Below, one piece after another: positions 37,001-51,040 of a DNA stretch of 64,000 nucleotides (the first letter of the stretch is position 1; the number at the start of each line of letters is the position of its first letter). The translations under genes and the position numbers were made by a program. The notes beneath the pieces were generated by a model that worked only from the letters and a program-made list of their open reading frames with translations, was not told the origin of the DNA and ran no database searches. This stretch comes from Rhynochetos jubatus (taxonomy: Eukaryota; Chordata; Aves; Eurypygiformes; Rhynochetidae). The DNA lies in NCBI GenBank assembly GCA_027574665.1, contig CM050648.1, positions 63,815,363-63,879,362 of the forward strand, given 5' to 3'.

Positions 37001-40000
37001 CCAGAGAGTATAAGTACTGAAACATGCTGTACCGCAATAAACTTATATCTCAGACAGTTGAAATAAAATTAAATGCCTGAGTGTATTGAAGACATGTTTT
37101 CACAAATCATACAACAACTCAAATATTTCTGCATGTTGGAGACAGCCAGGCCAACTGCAGCATGAGCTCAAATCTGAACATCCAGGTAACACCAGCCAAA
37201 GAACTACGTGTAACAATTTTTTCCTCCAACTTGTTCAGGAGTAAAGCTTTGGGTTTGCCAAACCAATGTCAAAACCCAAGTCATGTCAAAACCAACAAAA
37301 AAGGAGCCATTTATAGCTAATTAAATGCTTTTCAAACTAATTCTGGAGCAGAGATTGAGGCAGAAGACAGAAGGACCTTGAAGTCTGGAAGTTTAAAGAT
37401 TCTCTAACAGCTAAGGAAGCACTGCACAAACTGCCTAATACAGTGATTAATAAATGTTATTCGGAATTGTCAATAAATTGACTTTCAGGGCTCTTATAAG
37501 CTCATTCTGACAAAAAGGTCAAAGTCAACCAACTACGTGTTCTTTTAAGAAAAGGTAATGAACAAGGTGCATGTGGAAGGTTTTAGGTATGAAGCTCTCT
37601 AAGTGTTCATGGAATAACATACGAAAATCCACATTGTGTAAGAGAACAGCCTACCCACACATGGACAGTGCTGCGACCTGGCCCTTGTTTACTTTTATGT
37701 TTAAACCAGCTAAGACCAGTACAGGTTTAACGTATCACAGGCAAGAGTGAAAAAGACAGTTGTGACCCGCAGCTTGTTTTCTCCAAATATCAAAAAGGGA
37801 AGTGGGTAGTTTCAGATCAATTATTCCTTTTCCAGCAAATTACTTTCCCTGTGATAACATCCAGCAGTGGAAAGACTAATTTTAGACAGAAAGTTCACAG
37901 AATCTTACAGAGTCACAGCCACAGTCACAGATAATTTGAGGCAGAGAAAGTTAAAACACTGTCAAAATATAAATGCTTCCTTCAGCTGATTCATTAGTTT
38001 GCATATCATAACAAGGACTTTGTGTTCTTGGGTAAGGTTAGTGCCTCGAGGACATCCTGCAGATGTGTGCATTCCCAGTCCGAATTTCTTTAATTTGTTA
38101 TGCAAACATCAATTCTTTTCAAATACTGTAAAAGGGGGCACTTTTTACTGCAGCGAACAACCATCAGCATTAACGATAGCTGTTCCTGTGATGCTGCATT
38201 TTAAGATAAAGGAGGACACCATATTCTAAACAGATGTTTACCCATTCATGAATGTTATATTCCTCATTAGAAGAGGCTTAATTGGCAGACAAACCTTGAA
38301 ACAGCTAGCAAGTGAACTCAGTAAGTCCTCCTCCAAGTCAGAAGGCCTGGTATATTTTGACACATTAACTGGTTTTCCCCTCAAGGAAACTCTGAGCTTC
38401 AAAAACCCTGAACAACCTCATAGCAGGGAAGTTTGAGGCTGGCTTTTATTTTCACTTTTCCTTTTTTCCTTGCGTAGTTTAAAGGTACAAGGCAAGCACA
38501 GAAGTAGCAACAGGTTTGGGCAGCCCTCAGAAAGTGCTGAAATTTGGGAATTTTGGCCTCAGAAAGGCAGCTGTGGCAGCTCTCCCACAAGCAAGGCGGT
38601 GGCCAGAGCTGCTTTTGGCTAAGCAAACAGGTTTTGGTGGTCAGCTGGTCCATTTTATTTTATTCAGGCTGTCCCGTCCCCGGATTTTTGTTTCTCTGAG
38701 CCAGGGTGGGAGGGCTGCAAGGCACTGGGGTGTCGGGAAGAGGCATCGCAAGAGGCTGCCGCCTCACAGGCCTACCACCCAAGCTGCCCGATTCCCTTGC
38801 CTCTCTCACTTACAACCCAGCCACCAGCTTGCTGGGGGACACACAGCTCCCCACCACCCCTCTGAGTCCCCCCCAGGCTGGGGGAAGTGAGGAAGAAAGC
38901 AAAGCAAGGACCTCCTTGGTGGCCTCTGGGTTTGTTTCAAGCCAAATGCTCTTACTTCTGCCTTTTCAGCTTTCTCTCGAGGAAGCTGAGATGTGGCCCC
39001 CACCTGCTATTTGGCTTCAGGGCAGCAGGATGGACCTGGAGAGAGTTCTCTCTGCCCAGTAGGGTTCCCTGGGCTTTCAGGTGATCATGGGAGTATAATG
39101 GGCCAGTGGTCTATGGGGTCCCAATCCCTTTCCCCAGCCCATAAAGAGGAGAACAAAGATAGTTTAGCTCTCTCAGGGAATAAAATTGTGTCATTTGATG
39201 CTGTGCACCTCACCTGACTGTAGGACCCTGCCTCAGTGCCCTGAGGGCAGGCCCTTGCCCCGTAAGTTCTACCTTCAGTGTACCTCCACCACCTGTTCCT
39301 GTACTCTCCTTGCCAGTTGTGCCATAGCCCAGATGCTGTGAGCCGTACTGGTCTTGTAGGTTTCATTCAGAGGGTGTCCAGACCTCTGATTCTTGTTGAC
39401 AGATTCTTGCTGTCTTGCCCTATCAGTGCTGACAGATACAAGCACAATCAGCCAATGAGGGAGCAATGGAGAAGGCAAACATAGCATATTCCCAACCCTA
39501 ACCCAAGTAATCGCTTTCTCTTTCCCCTTTTATTCTGCAGCCTTGTGGATAATGGCATAACATTTCCTTCTAGAGGGAAGTGGGATGCATGTGAAACAGG
39601 GGTGCTGCAGTAAGCAGATGCTGGAAGGGTCCTGACAGGAGCTGGACAGGAGGAGCCCATGTCTTCTTCTGTTGAAGGAGAATAGATGCAACTAGAACAC
39701 TACAGAGATGCTTTAAGAGGCCACAGTGTGCAGACAGACCTGGCACTGCCACCTCGAGAACCACAAGCAGGACAATCCCCTTATGGTACAAACCAGGTTC
39801 CCACATGAAAATGAAAGATTTAATTTCTTACATGGTATTTTAATGATAAATTCATTAAATATTGTGACATGCTCATATTTTATGTTAACAGGGACCTTCT
39901 ACGCAGAAGGGAAAAGCAGATTCCACAGACAGACAGTATTCTGCCACATTTACATCTGATAATGAGTTCTTGATTACTGAACACTGTCCCAATGAGGAGG

Positions 40001-40922
40001 TCTATTTCATTTTGAGAGTCATTGAACAGTGGCAGGCAATAGCATGCACTGATCCAACTGTACGCCGACAAGCCTAGCTAAATCCAACGTAAGCAACCTG
40101 TAGAAGACATTGTTATTTAAAGAATAATGCATTATTCACTGTTATCTTTTTGTCTTCTCTCCTGTTTCCTGGAAGTGCAGCTGCTGAAGTATGGTGTTTG
40201 GCCCAAATTCTGTGCTCTTGAGAGTGATGGTGGGCTGGCTGCCATCTGTGCTGCGCTCTGGGCTCTGGAGGTGATGTGGCACCAGGCTGATTGCAACACA
40301 CGCAGCTTGCACTGGCTACAGTGGTCCTTCCAAAGCACCTTTGTTCATTGTTCATACCTGGGACATGAAGGACACCTGGAAATAATCTTATCACCCTAGT
40401 TTAGACCATTAAGTGGATGTAGTGATACATGTACCTATATAAATGTGTCTGTAGTGGTATTACTGCCACCGAACCTAGTCATGTTTAGGAATTGATTTTC
40501 ACTTCCACTTTCATGAAAACTTTGCATAATCACACTTCTTATTATTAATTTTTCAGACAGCCTTGGTTAACACAGGAGACGAATTTTTTATTTAGTCACA
40601 TTCAAATCTCATTCACATGACGGATTTGAAAGCTGGAATATAGAAAAGGGTAGAAGGCAGGCTTAATATCACTAAATCTAGTGACTTCTACATGAGGTTG
40701 GTTAACTGGTTATTTCAAAAAAGTCCTAATGAGTAAGGGCAGGCAGACAAAATGATATCCTTAGTGTAACAAAAGATTGTTCTTCTAAAACTGTGTACCG
40801 AAGTGCAAGAAAAGTAGATGGTCCTAATAAACACAAATGAACGCACACTTCCTGCGGTCTTTTTTCCTATCTTGAGTATATGCTCAAGGAGCTATTCTTC
40901 TGCATTGTGAATAATTGGTGAT
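34001..40922. other. Stretch without recognisable genes
   Basis: 34000-38450 is AT-rich with only 60-95 codon frames. 38500-39480 is GC-richer, and frames of 118-124 codons overlap on the plus strand (38516-38890, 38706-39062) alongside minus frames. They show low-complexity P/S/G-rich translations and no domain. A short telomere-like CCCTAACCC at 39496-39504 is not extended. Confidence 0.6.
38849..38874 (-). other. G-quadruplex motif on minus strand
   Basis: C4, C4 and a splittable C7 are separated by loops of 4 and 7 bases. This gives a canonical but long-loop motif within the GC-richer islet at 38.7-38.9 kb. Confidence 0.4.
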
Positions 40923-40944
40923 ATTCTTCCAGTACTGGAAGAAT
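40923..40944. repeat. Perfect 22-bp palindrome without spacer
   Basis: The half-site 'attcttccagt' is followed immediately by its exact reverse complement. By simple base-count reasoning a perfect 22-base palindrome is expected well under once in 64 kb. It contains inverted TTCC and GGAA cores (ETS- or STAT-like half sites), though the six-base spacing is not a standard arrangement for either family. Confidence 0.8.
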
Positions 40945-43900
40945 CAAACAATTTAAGCGTTCCTTGGACACAGTGGGACAGCTACAGTGCAACCTTGCAC
41001 CTCTTAAAAGGCATAAATGGGAATTTGACCCTTACTGATGTCACCAGCAGCGTACTTCCTCTTCAACAAAAAGGCCAGCATGGCACAGAGGTAGCCCGGC
41101 ACTGAGACGTTCGCTGCCTTCTTCAGTGGTGAATCACTGTCGTTCCAAAACACCGACCAGCTGTTTTCTGTGTCTAAAAAGATTTTGGTTTGTGGTGCAG
41201 CCTCCTGAGGCACTGGACAAACCAGAATGGCTCCAACTGTAGATAGCAAGATGCCTTTTCCTTCACATTCCCCTTCTGACAATTGATAATTGGCCTTTTA
41301 AAATGCAAAGTCATTCTGTGGTCTGTGTGCCAGAGTACCAAACAGTCTCCTGGGCTGGGAGCTCCCATTGATTCACTGCTGCTCTGGGGATGTGTCTCTG
41401 GGGATCAACAGGCCATGCTCTTTCAAACTTGAGTCCCTGAACACATTTTCAGGACAGAAGGGAAAGAGGATGTCTCTCTTCGGCGAAGACTAAAAGCTTT
41501 GAGGAGGAACACGTTATAAAAACTGTAGACATATTAATTGTTTAATGGCAGACAGAGCCAGCTGGGGTTTTTTTTGTGGGAGGTATAGTGCTCAGAGGGA
41601 TCAGGCAACCCTGGGACTTTGGGGTGTCTCAGTTTACAAATCACATCTCAAGAAGAGGTAAGAGCTGTTCCCTCTGACTGTTCCTTTTGTCTTCACCCTT
41701 TCTCTCCCACCCTCTTTTCCCAAGTTACAAACATCCAGGGAACACATCCTATGCTACTGGAAATTACTTTAAAATATCAGGACAAGACAGCTGTGAGTCT
41801 GTGTATTCAATAGACAGGCTACAGTGCTACACAGCTGATTTAGAAATGAATCTCAACATATGAGTCAGCCAGCCACCTAGCAAGACAGAGGCAGGGTTGT
41901 AAGTTAAACACAGCTCAGCACTTTTAGGTAGCGGCAGGAAAAAACCCTTCTTCCTGTCCATAAAATCTATGTTGCCAATTTGTTCCTTCCCATGGGAAGT
42001 GAGGGGTAAACTCTACTATTTTGTAGCAGGTTAGAGTTACAGGCAGGTAATGACAATGCAAAGGCAGTTTGCCTCAAGAAAATACCATCCCCTGCATCTC
42101 TCTGAAATGACATTATTAAAGAGACACAAACTCTCATATTAATATGCTGTCATTTATTCAAGAAGGGTCTGATGGGTCTGATACAACCCCCATCATAGTC
42201 CTTCCTATTAGTGCAAGATCCTGACTTTACAAAAACACTTACCGCAGTGTTTTGAACCTTCTCTGTATTATTATAAGGCAAGTTGGAGTATGATTGTCTT
42301 CCAGTTAATGATGTGGCAAGGGGTGGCTTTTTGCCAGGTTCAAGTTAGATTCCTTTTAAGTTGCAGCCTTTAAGATCCACCTGGACAAGCAATAATTAAA
42401 GGGAATAGCAAATTAAGTGCATTAGGAAGGGGAAATGATTTACTAACCAGGGGGAGAAATAATTTATTAGAAAAGAAAACTTTTCCTTTAAGCTGCGAGA
42501 GTCATATTACCTCTTTCACAAATCATTTGCTCTGGTTTTGGTAACTCACTTTCTAGCTTTTCCTCCTCCACAGAAAGCCTCCTGCCCCACAAGTCTGCAG
42601 CTATTTCTTTCCCTGGGGCACCATTCCCTGGCATACGGGGCCCATCCTGACACGCGCTTTCTGTTCCTGCCCAAGACAACCTTCATTTTGCCTGCAAACC
42701 TATTTTGGGACAGGGTGGAGGCATGGAGAAGAGAGCTGGGGGAGGCCCTACATTCTCTCCAATGACAGACATAACAGCGGGCACCTGGACAGAGCAGTCT
42801 GACAGAGAGGATTCTCCCAAGGCTCCCATTCACAATCCAAGCCAAAAATATTTCGCTTAAGCCAACCAGCTGAAATTGAAATTCAAGAAGACACAAAACA
42901 AGTGAGAGGCAGGCTGCTGTACTTTTCTATCAGATGAACAAGCAAGAGCAATATTTGAGTCATCCCAATTACAGTTTATTACCTTAAAAATATTTTTCTG
43001 GAATGTATTATTGGATCTCTGCACCACAGTTATATGTGAGACCCTAGTGTCCATGACAATTAAAAACCCCGACGTTTATTAAAATTCAGTCACAGTGGCA
43101 CAACATAGCATGCAATTATAAACACAAAACAGATGCAACACCATCTTCCCTATAGTCAGCGAAGATTGCAATCTGCAAAACCATGGAAATTTGTGTCCTT
43201 GATTTAATGGTTTAAAATGCAGGAAAGCTGTTTACATTCGCTGTCAAAATGTTTGCATTACATATGCTCACTGCCCCCGTAGTGGAAATATTTTTCCACT
43301 AACATTGCAGAATAAGCACAAAATGAAGATGCACCACTCTTGCTAACAAAGTGCTGGCATAATGCAGTTTCACCTCAGCTAAAACATTTGTTAATGACTC
43401 ATCACACTGCGCTATTTGTTCCCTTTACCTTCGTTCAGCTTCTTGAGAAATTCTGTATTATGCACATATGTGCAGCTCTCCACCGATCAGACAGCCTTTT
43501 GAACAACACTACAGGTGCTGTTTCCACGTCCCAAAAGCGTTAGCAATACAGATCTTTTTTTTTTTTTAGTCCTTTACGGCAAACTTTCGACTACACAACT
43601 GTATTTGGAAAAGATGTAGGCACCTTCCATGGCACGTGTTTAGGATCAATTAGGTCAGCTGGATATTTTAAATTCTGCCTTCAGTTAAAAGGTACAGTGA
43701 TGATTTTCAAGTGTCTGTACCCTTAAACCAGAAAGGATTTAGGAATACAAGTCTCAAGGAGAGTCAGTGGCATTTTTTTAAATCTCCAGCTAAGACACCA
43801 GTGAACATACATTGCAGACGTACAATATTCTGCTACCAGAAAGTCTTTTAAATGCATATCTAAACGCATAGACATAGCGTTGGTAAAGCTGAAATTAATT

Positions 43901-45352
43901 GCTATGAAAATCAAGAGTTTTTCACAAGTCTGAAAAAATTCATTTAATTTACATTGGCACTGTGTGGACTTGCCTATCTCTTCTCACGTTTTCAGATTCT
44001 ATGGGACGGTTCCCAAGATCCAAAATGAAGGCCACAGTGTCTCATGCTGGTTGTAGAACACGATTCAGATACTCTTATTAGGTGGCCGATCGCATATCAT
44101 TTCTTTCCACAGACACGTAACTGGTGTACCAGTACCACACAAAAGGCAGCCGTATTCCATCCAAAGTATACCAGGTTCACTTATTTTTGTTAGCTATAAT
44201 TTAACAGGAATTGCTGATACGTTTGTTTCCTCTTATGCAACTAAATCGAACGCACGAAATACATAGCAATGATGAAACCTTATGCAAGAGTTTTCTGCTG
44301 TTAAACCTTATCAAGAAAAGTACATTATTTAGTCAAATGAACACTGTGAAAGATTCTTGCAGTTTTGTTTGCTTAGCTTTTTTACTGTTTTTAAAAAAAA
44401 ACAGAAGATGACTTACATCCCAACATGTCAAGTGAATTCTGCAGATATTTTGGCTGCATTAAAGATGTCTCTTGACTATGTTAAAAAGTTTGTTGTCAGG
44501 AATATTTACTAACACATTCTCAAGCCGCCATGCTACAGCCAGCCAGCATCTGTCAACAACAATTTGCCTTTGGTTAAATACAACAAAATAAAGCAAACAG
44601 TAATTTATCCTCGTTAAGGCAAATATTACTTGACTGGAAGAGTCTCTCCCTACCTGGTTTGATTTGGATGCTGCAAAAGCAGGGTCTTCTGCCCGCAGCT
44701 TAGAAAATTTGCATTTAAGTTTAGAGGTTTGACTGTACTGTGACAACTTGGTGTTAAACATGCTTAAAATGTAGAATCCCCATCAGTCAAAGTACAAGAT
44801 GGCTAGGGTATGTGAATGGTTGCTATCCACATACACGGACAGCAACGTGGATTTCTTCCATGACTGTTTAATAGGAACGAACCAGGCTTTCTCTTTTTAC
44901 AACTGGGCATCCACACTGTGTGTTTTCACTGTGAACAGATTCAGTTAACAGCTCTAATCTGTTCCTCGTGGGATAGAACAGAATATTTTGGAGACTTTTA
45001 TGCTCCGTTTCTGAAGGTGTCTAAACAATGTTCAAACACGCACATATTAAAAAATGCGTTTGTTGCCTGTCTGCTGATGCTCACGCTACGTGAAGATGGC
45101 ATACATGTATTGAAACAAATATGATTCATACTGGAATTGCACGTACGCCCAGAGTAACGTATTTTGACGTACTAAAAATGCAATCCCCAGAGACAAATAT
45201 ACAGAAATAGATCTTCAACTGCTCAGACTACAAGCCAATTCTTCTACATCCAAGTGAACTACACTCCATCCTGACTACCTTGTGACACTGCTGGTGCAAT
45301 TGGGATGTTTCCATAAAGTTTCTATTTCTCCAGTATTCAATTGTTCAAGATA

Positions 45353-45394
45353 ATCTCTAAAAGAGAAAATGACATCTCTAAAAGAGAAAATAAC
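45353..45394. repeat. 21-bp tandem duplication
   Basis: 'atctctaaaagagaaaatgac' style units lie at 45353-45373 and 45374-45394 and differ at one base (tgac versus taac). It is a two-copy minisatellite-like duplication, apparently young given its near identity. Confidence 0.85.
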
Positions 45395-46154
45395 ATTTTT
45401 TGGAAAATTATTCACTCATTTCTCATACTGAGATGTCATAAATTATAGTACCAACCCGGGATTACTATGTGATTGTACTTTTAAGTTCTGACAGATCGCA
45501 AAGAGCCCTTTTCATACAGTGTATGCCTAATTTCTATTTGTGGCATTTGTTTACTCAATATTTTTCCTCTTAAATATCAGAAGATTCAAGGGGACAGTAA
45601 AAGAGGGTGGGAAACATCTAAGAAGACCTGCACAAAATGTCTAAGATGAAAATTATTTGGTTTGCCATTTTGCCTCACATTCAAAACTTAGAATAGGGTC
45701 ACTAATTCTGCGGCCTTTCAACTACTCTCAGTTTGATTTACGGGTTTGTGCTGACATGCTATAGCAAACTTAAGGGTTTTGCATGGTGGAAGTATGAAAT
45801 AAGGTGGGTTGGGTGTATATTTGATTTTGTGAGAGTTTTGAGTCCAAAATTTCAGCCAAATAGCTGAATTCTGAAGCATGCACTTGCATAAGAGCTTGGC
45901 AACAAAAGTCTAATTAATGCTTTTCTGCAAATGCTACAAACTGAGTAACATCAAAATGCTTACAGACTCATACCACTTTTATGTAATTGGTCATTCTAAA
46001 AAAATCCAAAAAAGCCAAAGGCATTTCACCTCTACAGTTTCTTAATGGGATGTTTCACATTTTCTTGCTCAAAATGTCCTCTGTTTCTGAGAGGATTGAA
46101 ATCAAATGCCTTTTCCTATTCCAAAATGAGCAAAACATCTCACAAGGCCTAAAC

Positions 46155-46173
46155 TTGTTTGTTTGTTTGTTTG
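46155..46173. repeat. (TTTG)n microsatellite
   Basis: Between four and five GTTT units in a row. Simple tetranucleotide repeat. Confidence 0.9.
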
Positions 46174-48425
46174 CTAGTTATCTTGACCAAGGTCCAGAAG
46201 CCAAAGTCCTCTCTCCTAAGGAAATTCCAGATGTCCTAGGCACAAAAGTCATGCCTACTCTTACTGGGTAGTGGAGTCCTGCATTCCTTGCATTACAGTG
46301 ACACGGAAACTCGCTCAATCTTCATCTTGTCTACGGTTTAATGGTATGGGGACATTCCTTATAGGGAGAGTTGTGAGTTCAAGCACTCTCTGACCTAAAC
46401 CCCAGGTTTTAGTTCTTTGGGAAAGTCCCATAGTCCCTTACACTGAAGGCTGCCATCGTCATCTCCTCAAGTTCAGGTGCATAAAACTTCAGACAATTTC
46501 AAGTTTTGACTGCTAGTCATACAGAAGTGTGAAGCTGCAGGCTGAAAACTGCATCCTAAACCAAGAAAGAGGCAGGATTTCATATTCTGGAGAATGTTGG
46601 GATACAGAAACTTACCACTCCCTAACTGGAGTTCATTCCCAGTTGTGAAGCCTAGGAAGATCCAAGGGAAGTACTTGCTGTGAGGTGCTGCAACACCTAC
46701 TGCAGTAATGACTGAGACCTTTTGTAAATTTGGGCCTTGCCTCTCAGGTTGTTCTAAGTCTTTACCTAAGCAAAAAGCCTGTGAGAGCCCTCATTTGGAA
46801 CTCTGGTTAGGTAAGGAATTGAGGATTTGACCTATAATTTATTTGTGCCAAGCAAATCCCTAGAACAAACAAAATATTGACATCCAGAACAGTAAGTCCT
46901 GAGCATCTGTACTCTCACACACTTCGCATCCTCCCCCGTTTCCTGTGATTCTCAAGGAGTACAAGACTTAGAAATAAAAATATTTGGGCTACAGAACTCA
47001 AGTCAACTGAATTTCCCTGGTAACTTCATACAAATACATTTTCCTAGTTGCAAAGCTCTATGATATACCTCCTTGTATATCCCTGAAGGCTTTTTGTACA
47101 GTCAGACCAAGGCTATGCAGGCAGGGTTGAGAGCAGCCTTATTCCCCCTGTCATTGCAAGTGGAGATAAAAAGGTTCCTTTCAGGTCTCCACCCCAACAA
47201 TCTCCCGAAAACCCTAATTGCAAAACATTATAACAGAAACTTCATAATTTTTCCTCCTCTGGCAGTCTAGTTTATACGTGTTCAATATTGCATTTCTAAA
47301 CAAACCAAAATGTGCTATCCTTCTGAATGATAATGAGAACGTGAAATTTATGAATTTCATATGCTTAAGTACATTAAGAAATAAAAATCCATTTGTAATG
47401 CCCAGCCAGATTTGTTGCTGAGTGGTTTTTATGTTGAAAGGCAATTTTTAGTTAGCCTTGGAAGTTAGAGCTTGTTAGAACCCTTAAAGTTTACTGAGTC
47501 CAGACTATAAACAAACTCAAGCCATAATCGTGCCTCACTGATTCAATATATGACGAAGTAAGTCTTCCAAATAAAAATTCACTACCTTTTATCACTTCAA
47601 GAAATGTTTAAATTGACATAAGCAACCCAGTACTTTATAGGACAGAAGTCAGGGATCACAAAAAGATTGTTCACTGAGAGCCAGAAAAGATAGGGGTTCT
47701 GTGTGTTTTAAAAAGTAAGAGCCAAAAAAAAAAAAAAGGAAACGCTCTATGTTTAAAGCTGTAACTGTGTTTACTGGGTGGTTCTGCTGTAAATGTCTTC
47801 CTTTACACTCTACATAGCAACAACCTGAGCATTCTCCCTTCCTTCAAGATGGTATCCAAGTGACAAGAGAAGCTAGATAATTAATAAAAATGTAACAGAG
47901 ATCTGATTTAAGACTCTCACTTTTGTCAGCTAAAATAATTTCCTTCCACTGTACAGAGTGGTTGTGATGGGAGAGCTTTGCTCTAGTGAAGGTGGGGAAA
48001 AAATATCAGAAAGGAAATAAAGAAAAATTGACTACTGTGACATTTAAGCATAATATTTAAAAGCAGTGATGTGAATTATTGATCTCACCTGTTAATAGCA
48101 ACTATAAATTTCTTCCAAAACAGCATTTCTGGGAAAAAAAATAATCTTCCTTTCTTTCCAGTTAACTGATTGAATTGTTCATGGCAAGGATAAATTGATC
48201 CCAACCTAAAGCAACTTAAAAGGTGCAGGGGAATTTGAGAACCGCAGAGTAGCTGGCAGGATAGGAATCTTTGGTGGAAGTTCAGAACAACTTTGCCTGG
48301 TGAGGTTTGTCTATTAGTTTGACTACAGAATTTAGGTTTGATGACAATAAACTGTCACTTAATGCCGCTTATTTCTTTCACCATTTGTTAACAGGATCCA
48401 GTATTACCTTCAAGCACTGGGTGGG

Positions 48426-48438
48426 ACACACACACACA
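48426..48438. repeat. (AC)6 microsatellite
   Basis: Six AC units followed by 'aaaag'. Simple repeat. Confidence 0.85.
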
Positions 48439-50900
48439 AAAGAGTATATTGGTGCATTTCTTTGAGACGTGTAGGTAGAGATATGACAGTTTCTATGGTA
48501 ACAACAAGACTTTTTTATTACTAACAGAAAAATAGGTGTTGAGATAACCTCTTGCAAATTGTCAGTGCGTAAGTTATTCCTAGTCTCAGATGTTGTTTTC
48601 AATTAATACACATTTAATTTGTAAATAAAGGGACAACCTTCTTTAGGAGTTATACACTTCTCAGGTGTGTAATGAGATACTCAGTTTCAGGTATGTATTA
48701 GAAAAAAAATGGTATAATGAATCAGAGGAAAAATATTCTGCAAGAAAAGCTTTCTGGTTTCTGTGGGATCCTCACGGTATTATTTTTGTAACATGGTGAT
48801 TAATTTATTGTTCCTCAAAAGAACTCACTGCTGAGTTGAAACGTCATGGGAAGTTCAAATAACCGTAATGAGATTGCAGGTTGATTCCTGATGATGGTTT
48901 TGGTTTCAATATAACAGCAAGAAATCCTGCTTTTGATGGGTCAATAGCTATCAGGACATCTAGACACGCTATTGCCATTATTTATACCTAAGCATGCCAT
49001 TTCATAGGCAAAATAATATGACCGGACAAGGCTTCTGTCTGCTGCCTGAATGCGGTACGGGACTTGTCCATAGAGAAAGATCCCAACTGGGACAAGTCTC
49101 CCCGTTAGAGGGAAAACGAAGAAACGGTTCACATGCACATCTTTTTCACAGAAGTTCACATTTTCAGCCAGCTTTACACCTCATGTAGAGGATCCTGTTT
49201 CAACAGCCCACAGCATCAGTAGGAGAATAGGGGCATGTTGAGAAAGATGAGGGAATGGTTGCAGTACTCTGTATTCTCTGTATTATGGGTTGTGTATCCC
49301 TCATAAATTGGGTCAGTCGTTCCTATCAACTCTAATTCATGTAAGCAGGGCATGCATGGGTTCAAAGCAGCCCAGGAACTGCAGGTAGGAAGGTGACCTG
49401 GTGGTTTTCCTGAGCTTTGAGGCTGTAACATACTGTTTGATTAACATAGCCCAAAATGTGATCAGATTTAAGGTGATTTTACTCCTTTTTCAAGCCCATT
49501 GATTTGAGCAAGGCTTCGTGCAGGCAGACTTGTAAATGGTAAGGGTAAGGTCTGTAGCATCTCAAGGTTTGTAACCTGCCCCTTCTCACAATCTTGCAAA
49601 AAAAAATTATAATAATAGCCTGTCTGTCCTCTTTTCTTTTACAGAACAATATGATGGCTCCTTTACCTCATGAAAGAAGTCCTGCCCCCTATAATTGAAG
49701 TGATGCCAGCTGTTTGGAGCTGTTGGAAACTCTAAGCTGAGCAGCCATTACTTCTCAGTAGAAAAATGTTTTTAAAAGTAAGTCTCTGTTTATGGATGGT
49801 ACTTATCTAGCCCCATTACAGTGCTCTCTGAAAAAATCATAGCTTTCAATGTGATCATCTTCAAGACAGGTAAACATCATTATTTTAGAGACACACAATC
49901 TTATAGACATAGAATCGAGACATTTTTGTGCTTATACGACAAAATTTTATAGGTCATGCCTGCATCCACACTTAATTTTGAAGCCAGATAAGACTGTCAG
50001 TCAGGTTAGACCAGTTCTTCCAGCAACACAAGGCCTGCACAATGCAGGTCCATTGCTATCATGCTTGTGTAGACGCTCCTGTGTAGACATTACCTGTTCC
50101 TCTAGAAGCAGTTTTTCATTAACGATCCCACAGTCACACTATTGTTTTTGCAGGGTTTTGCTAGTTCTACTTTTCAACTTATTGGCTTGTGACTAAATTA
50201 ATGATCAGTTTTGCCTTTTTGCGCCTCAGTGTGTTTTAGAAATTCTTTCCTTCTGACTTTGTGAGTTCAGAATAACTGTCCATGCAAAGCAACTTGAACT
50301 GGAGTATTTGCCCAAACCAGTAAAATAACAAATACATGAACCAGTATCTGGACACTTAGAAAAAATACATTGGAAAATGTCAAAGCAAACATGGAAGCAA
50401 AAGAGAAACAGTGGAACTACCACTGTGTGGTAGTGGATTTGATGGTATTTTTCAAGCCACACGGTACTCAGGGTATTCAAGAAAATTCATGGGATTTTCA
50501 GGGAAGAAATGCAAATGAAGTGAATTGAAACAGCAGTAAGTGAACCAAGATGTCATCCAGCTCCTCCAATAGCAAGCTGAACTCCTTCAAATCACTACGA
50601 AAACAAGTTTCCAAATGTTGATGTGCAATCAGTCATTACACTGTGTAGACCATCTCCTGTTCCTAGTATCTTCCAGCTTTCAGCATCTTGTACTTTCCAC
50701 TGAGAATGATGGCGTGAACTGTAAAACTGTCCTTTCTATGCATCAGTAGTGAATGATAAGGAGTATTATGGGTATTAATAATGACATCTGATGTAAATCA
50801 AAACAACCTGAATTTTGGCATTTATTTTTATTTTACTTGTTGAACAACGGAGTGTCATTTTGTTATGTAGACAATATTTTTTTCCCCTTAAAATCAAGAT

Positions 50901-51040
50901 ATCATAGAATCATAGAAGGGACCTTAAAGATCATCCAGTTCGAACCCCCCTGCCATGGGCAGGGACACCCTCCACTAGACCAGGTTGCTCAAAGCCTCAT
51001 CCAGCCTGGCCTTGAACACTTCCAGGGATGGGGCAGCCAC
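50901..51040 (-). mobile_element. CR1 retrotransposon 3' end with a small internal deletion
   Basis: Minus-strand CR1 end reading on the plus strand 'atcatagaatcatagaa', 'gggaccttaaagatcatcca', 'ctgccatgggcagggacacc', 'ctccactagaccaggttgct' and 'tccagcctggccttgaacac'. It is nearly identical in wording to the copy at 62363-62500, so the two belong to the same, relatively young subfamily. It lacks about 14 bases ('tggtttgggctgaa') present in the 62 kb copy between the terminal repeat and 'gggacc'. The missing segment is bounded by 'gaa' on both sides, consistent with a microhomology deletion. It is 5'-truncated about 100 bases before the end of the 3' UTR, like most CR1 copies. Confidence 0.96.

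Larger units (their letters stand above)
40945..50900. other. AT-rich stretch without recognisable genes
   Basis: All frames are at most 116 codons (minus 42546-42896 is the longest). No domain, RNA gene or mobile element was recognised. It contains a T13 run at 43555-43567, a 21-bp duplication at 45353, a (TTTG)n tract at 46155 and a short (AC)6 at 48426. Confidence 0.6.

Noticed and set aside
38516-39062. 124- and 118-codon plus frames in a GC-rich islet
   Set aside because: Low-complexity P/S/G-rich translations in different frames over the same DNA, with minus frames open as well. This is typical of composition, not coding.
39496-39504. Telomere-like CCCTAACCC
   Set aside because: Only one and a half units, so not an interstitial telomeric array.
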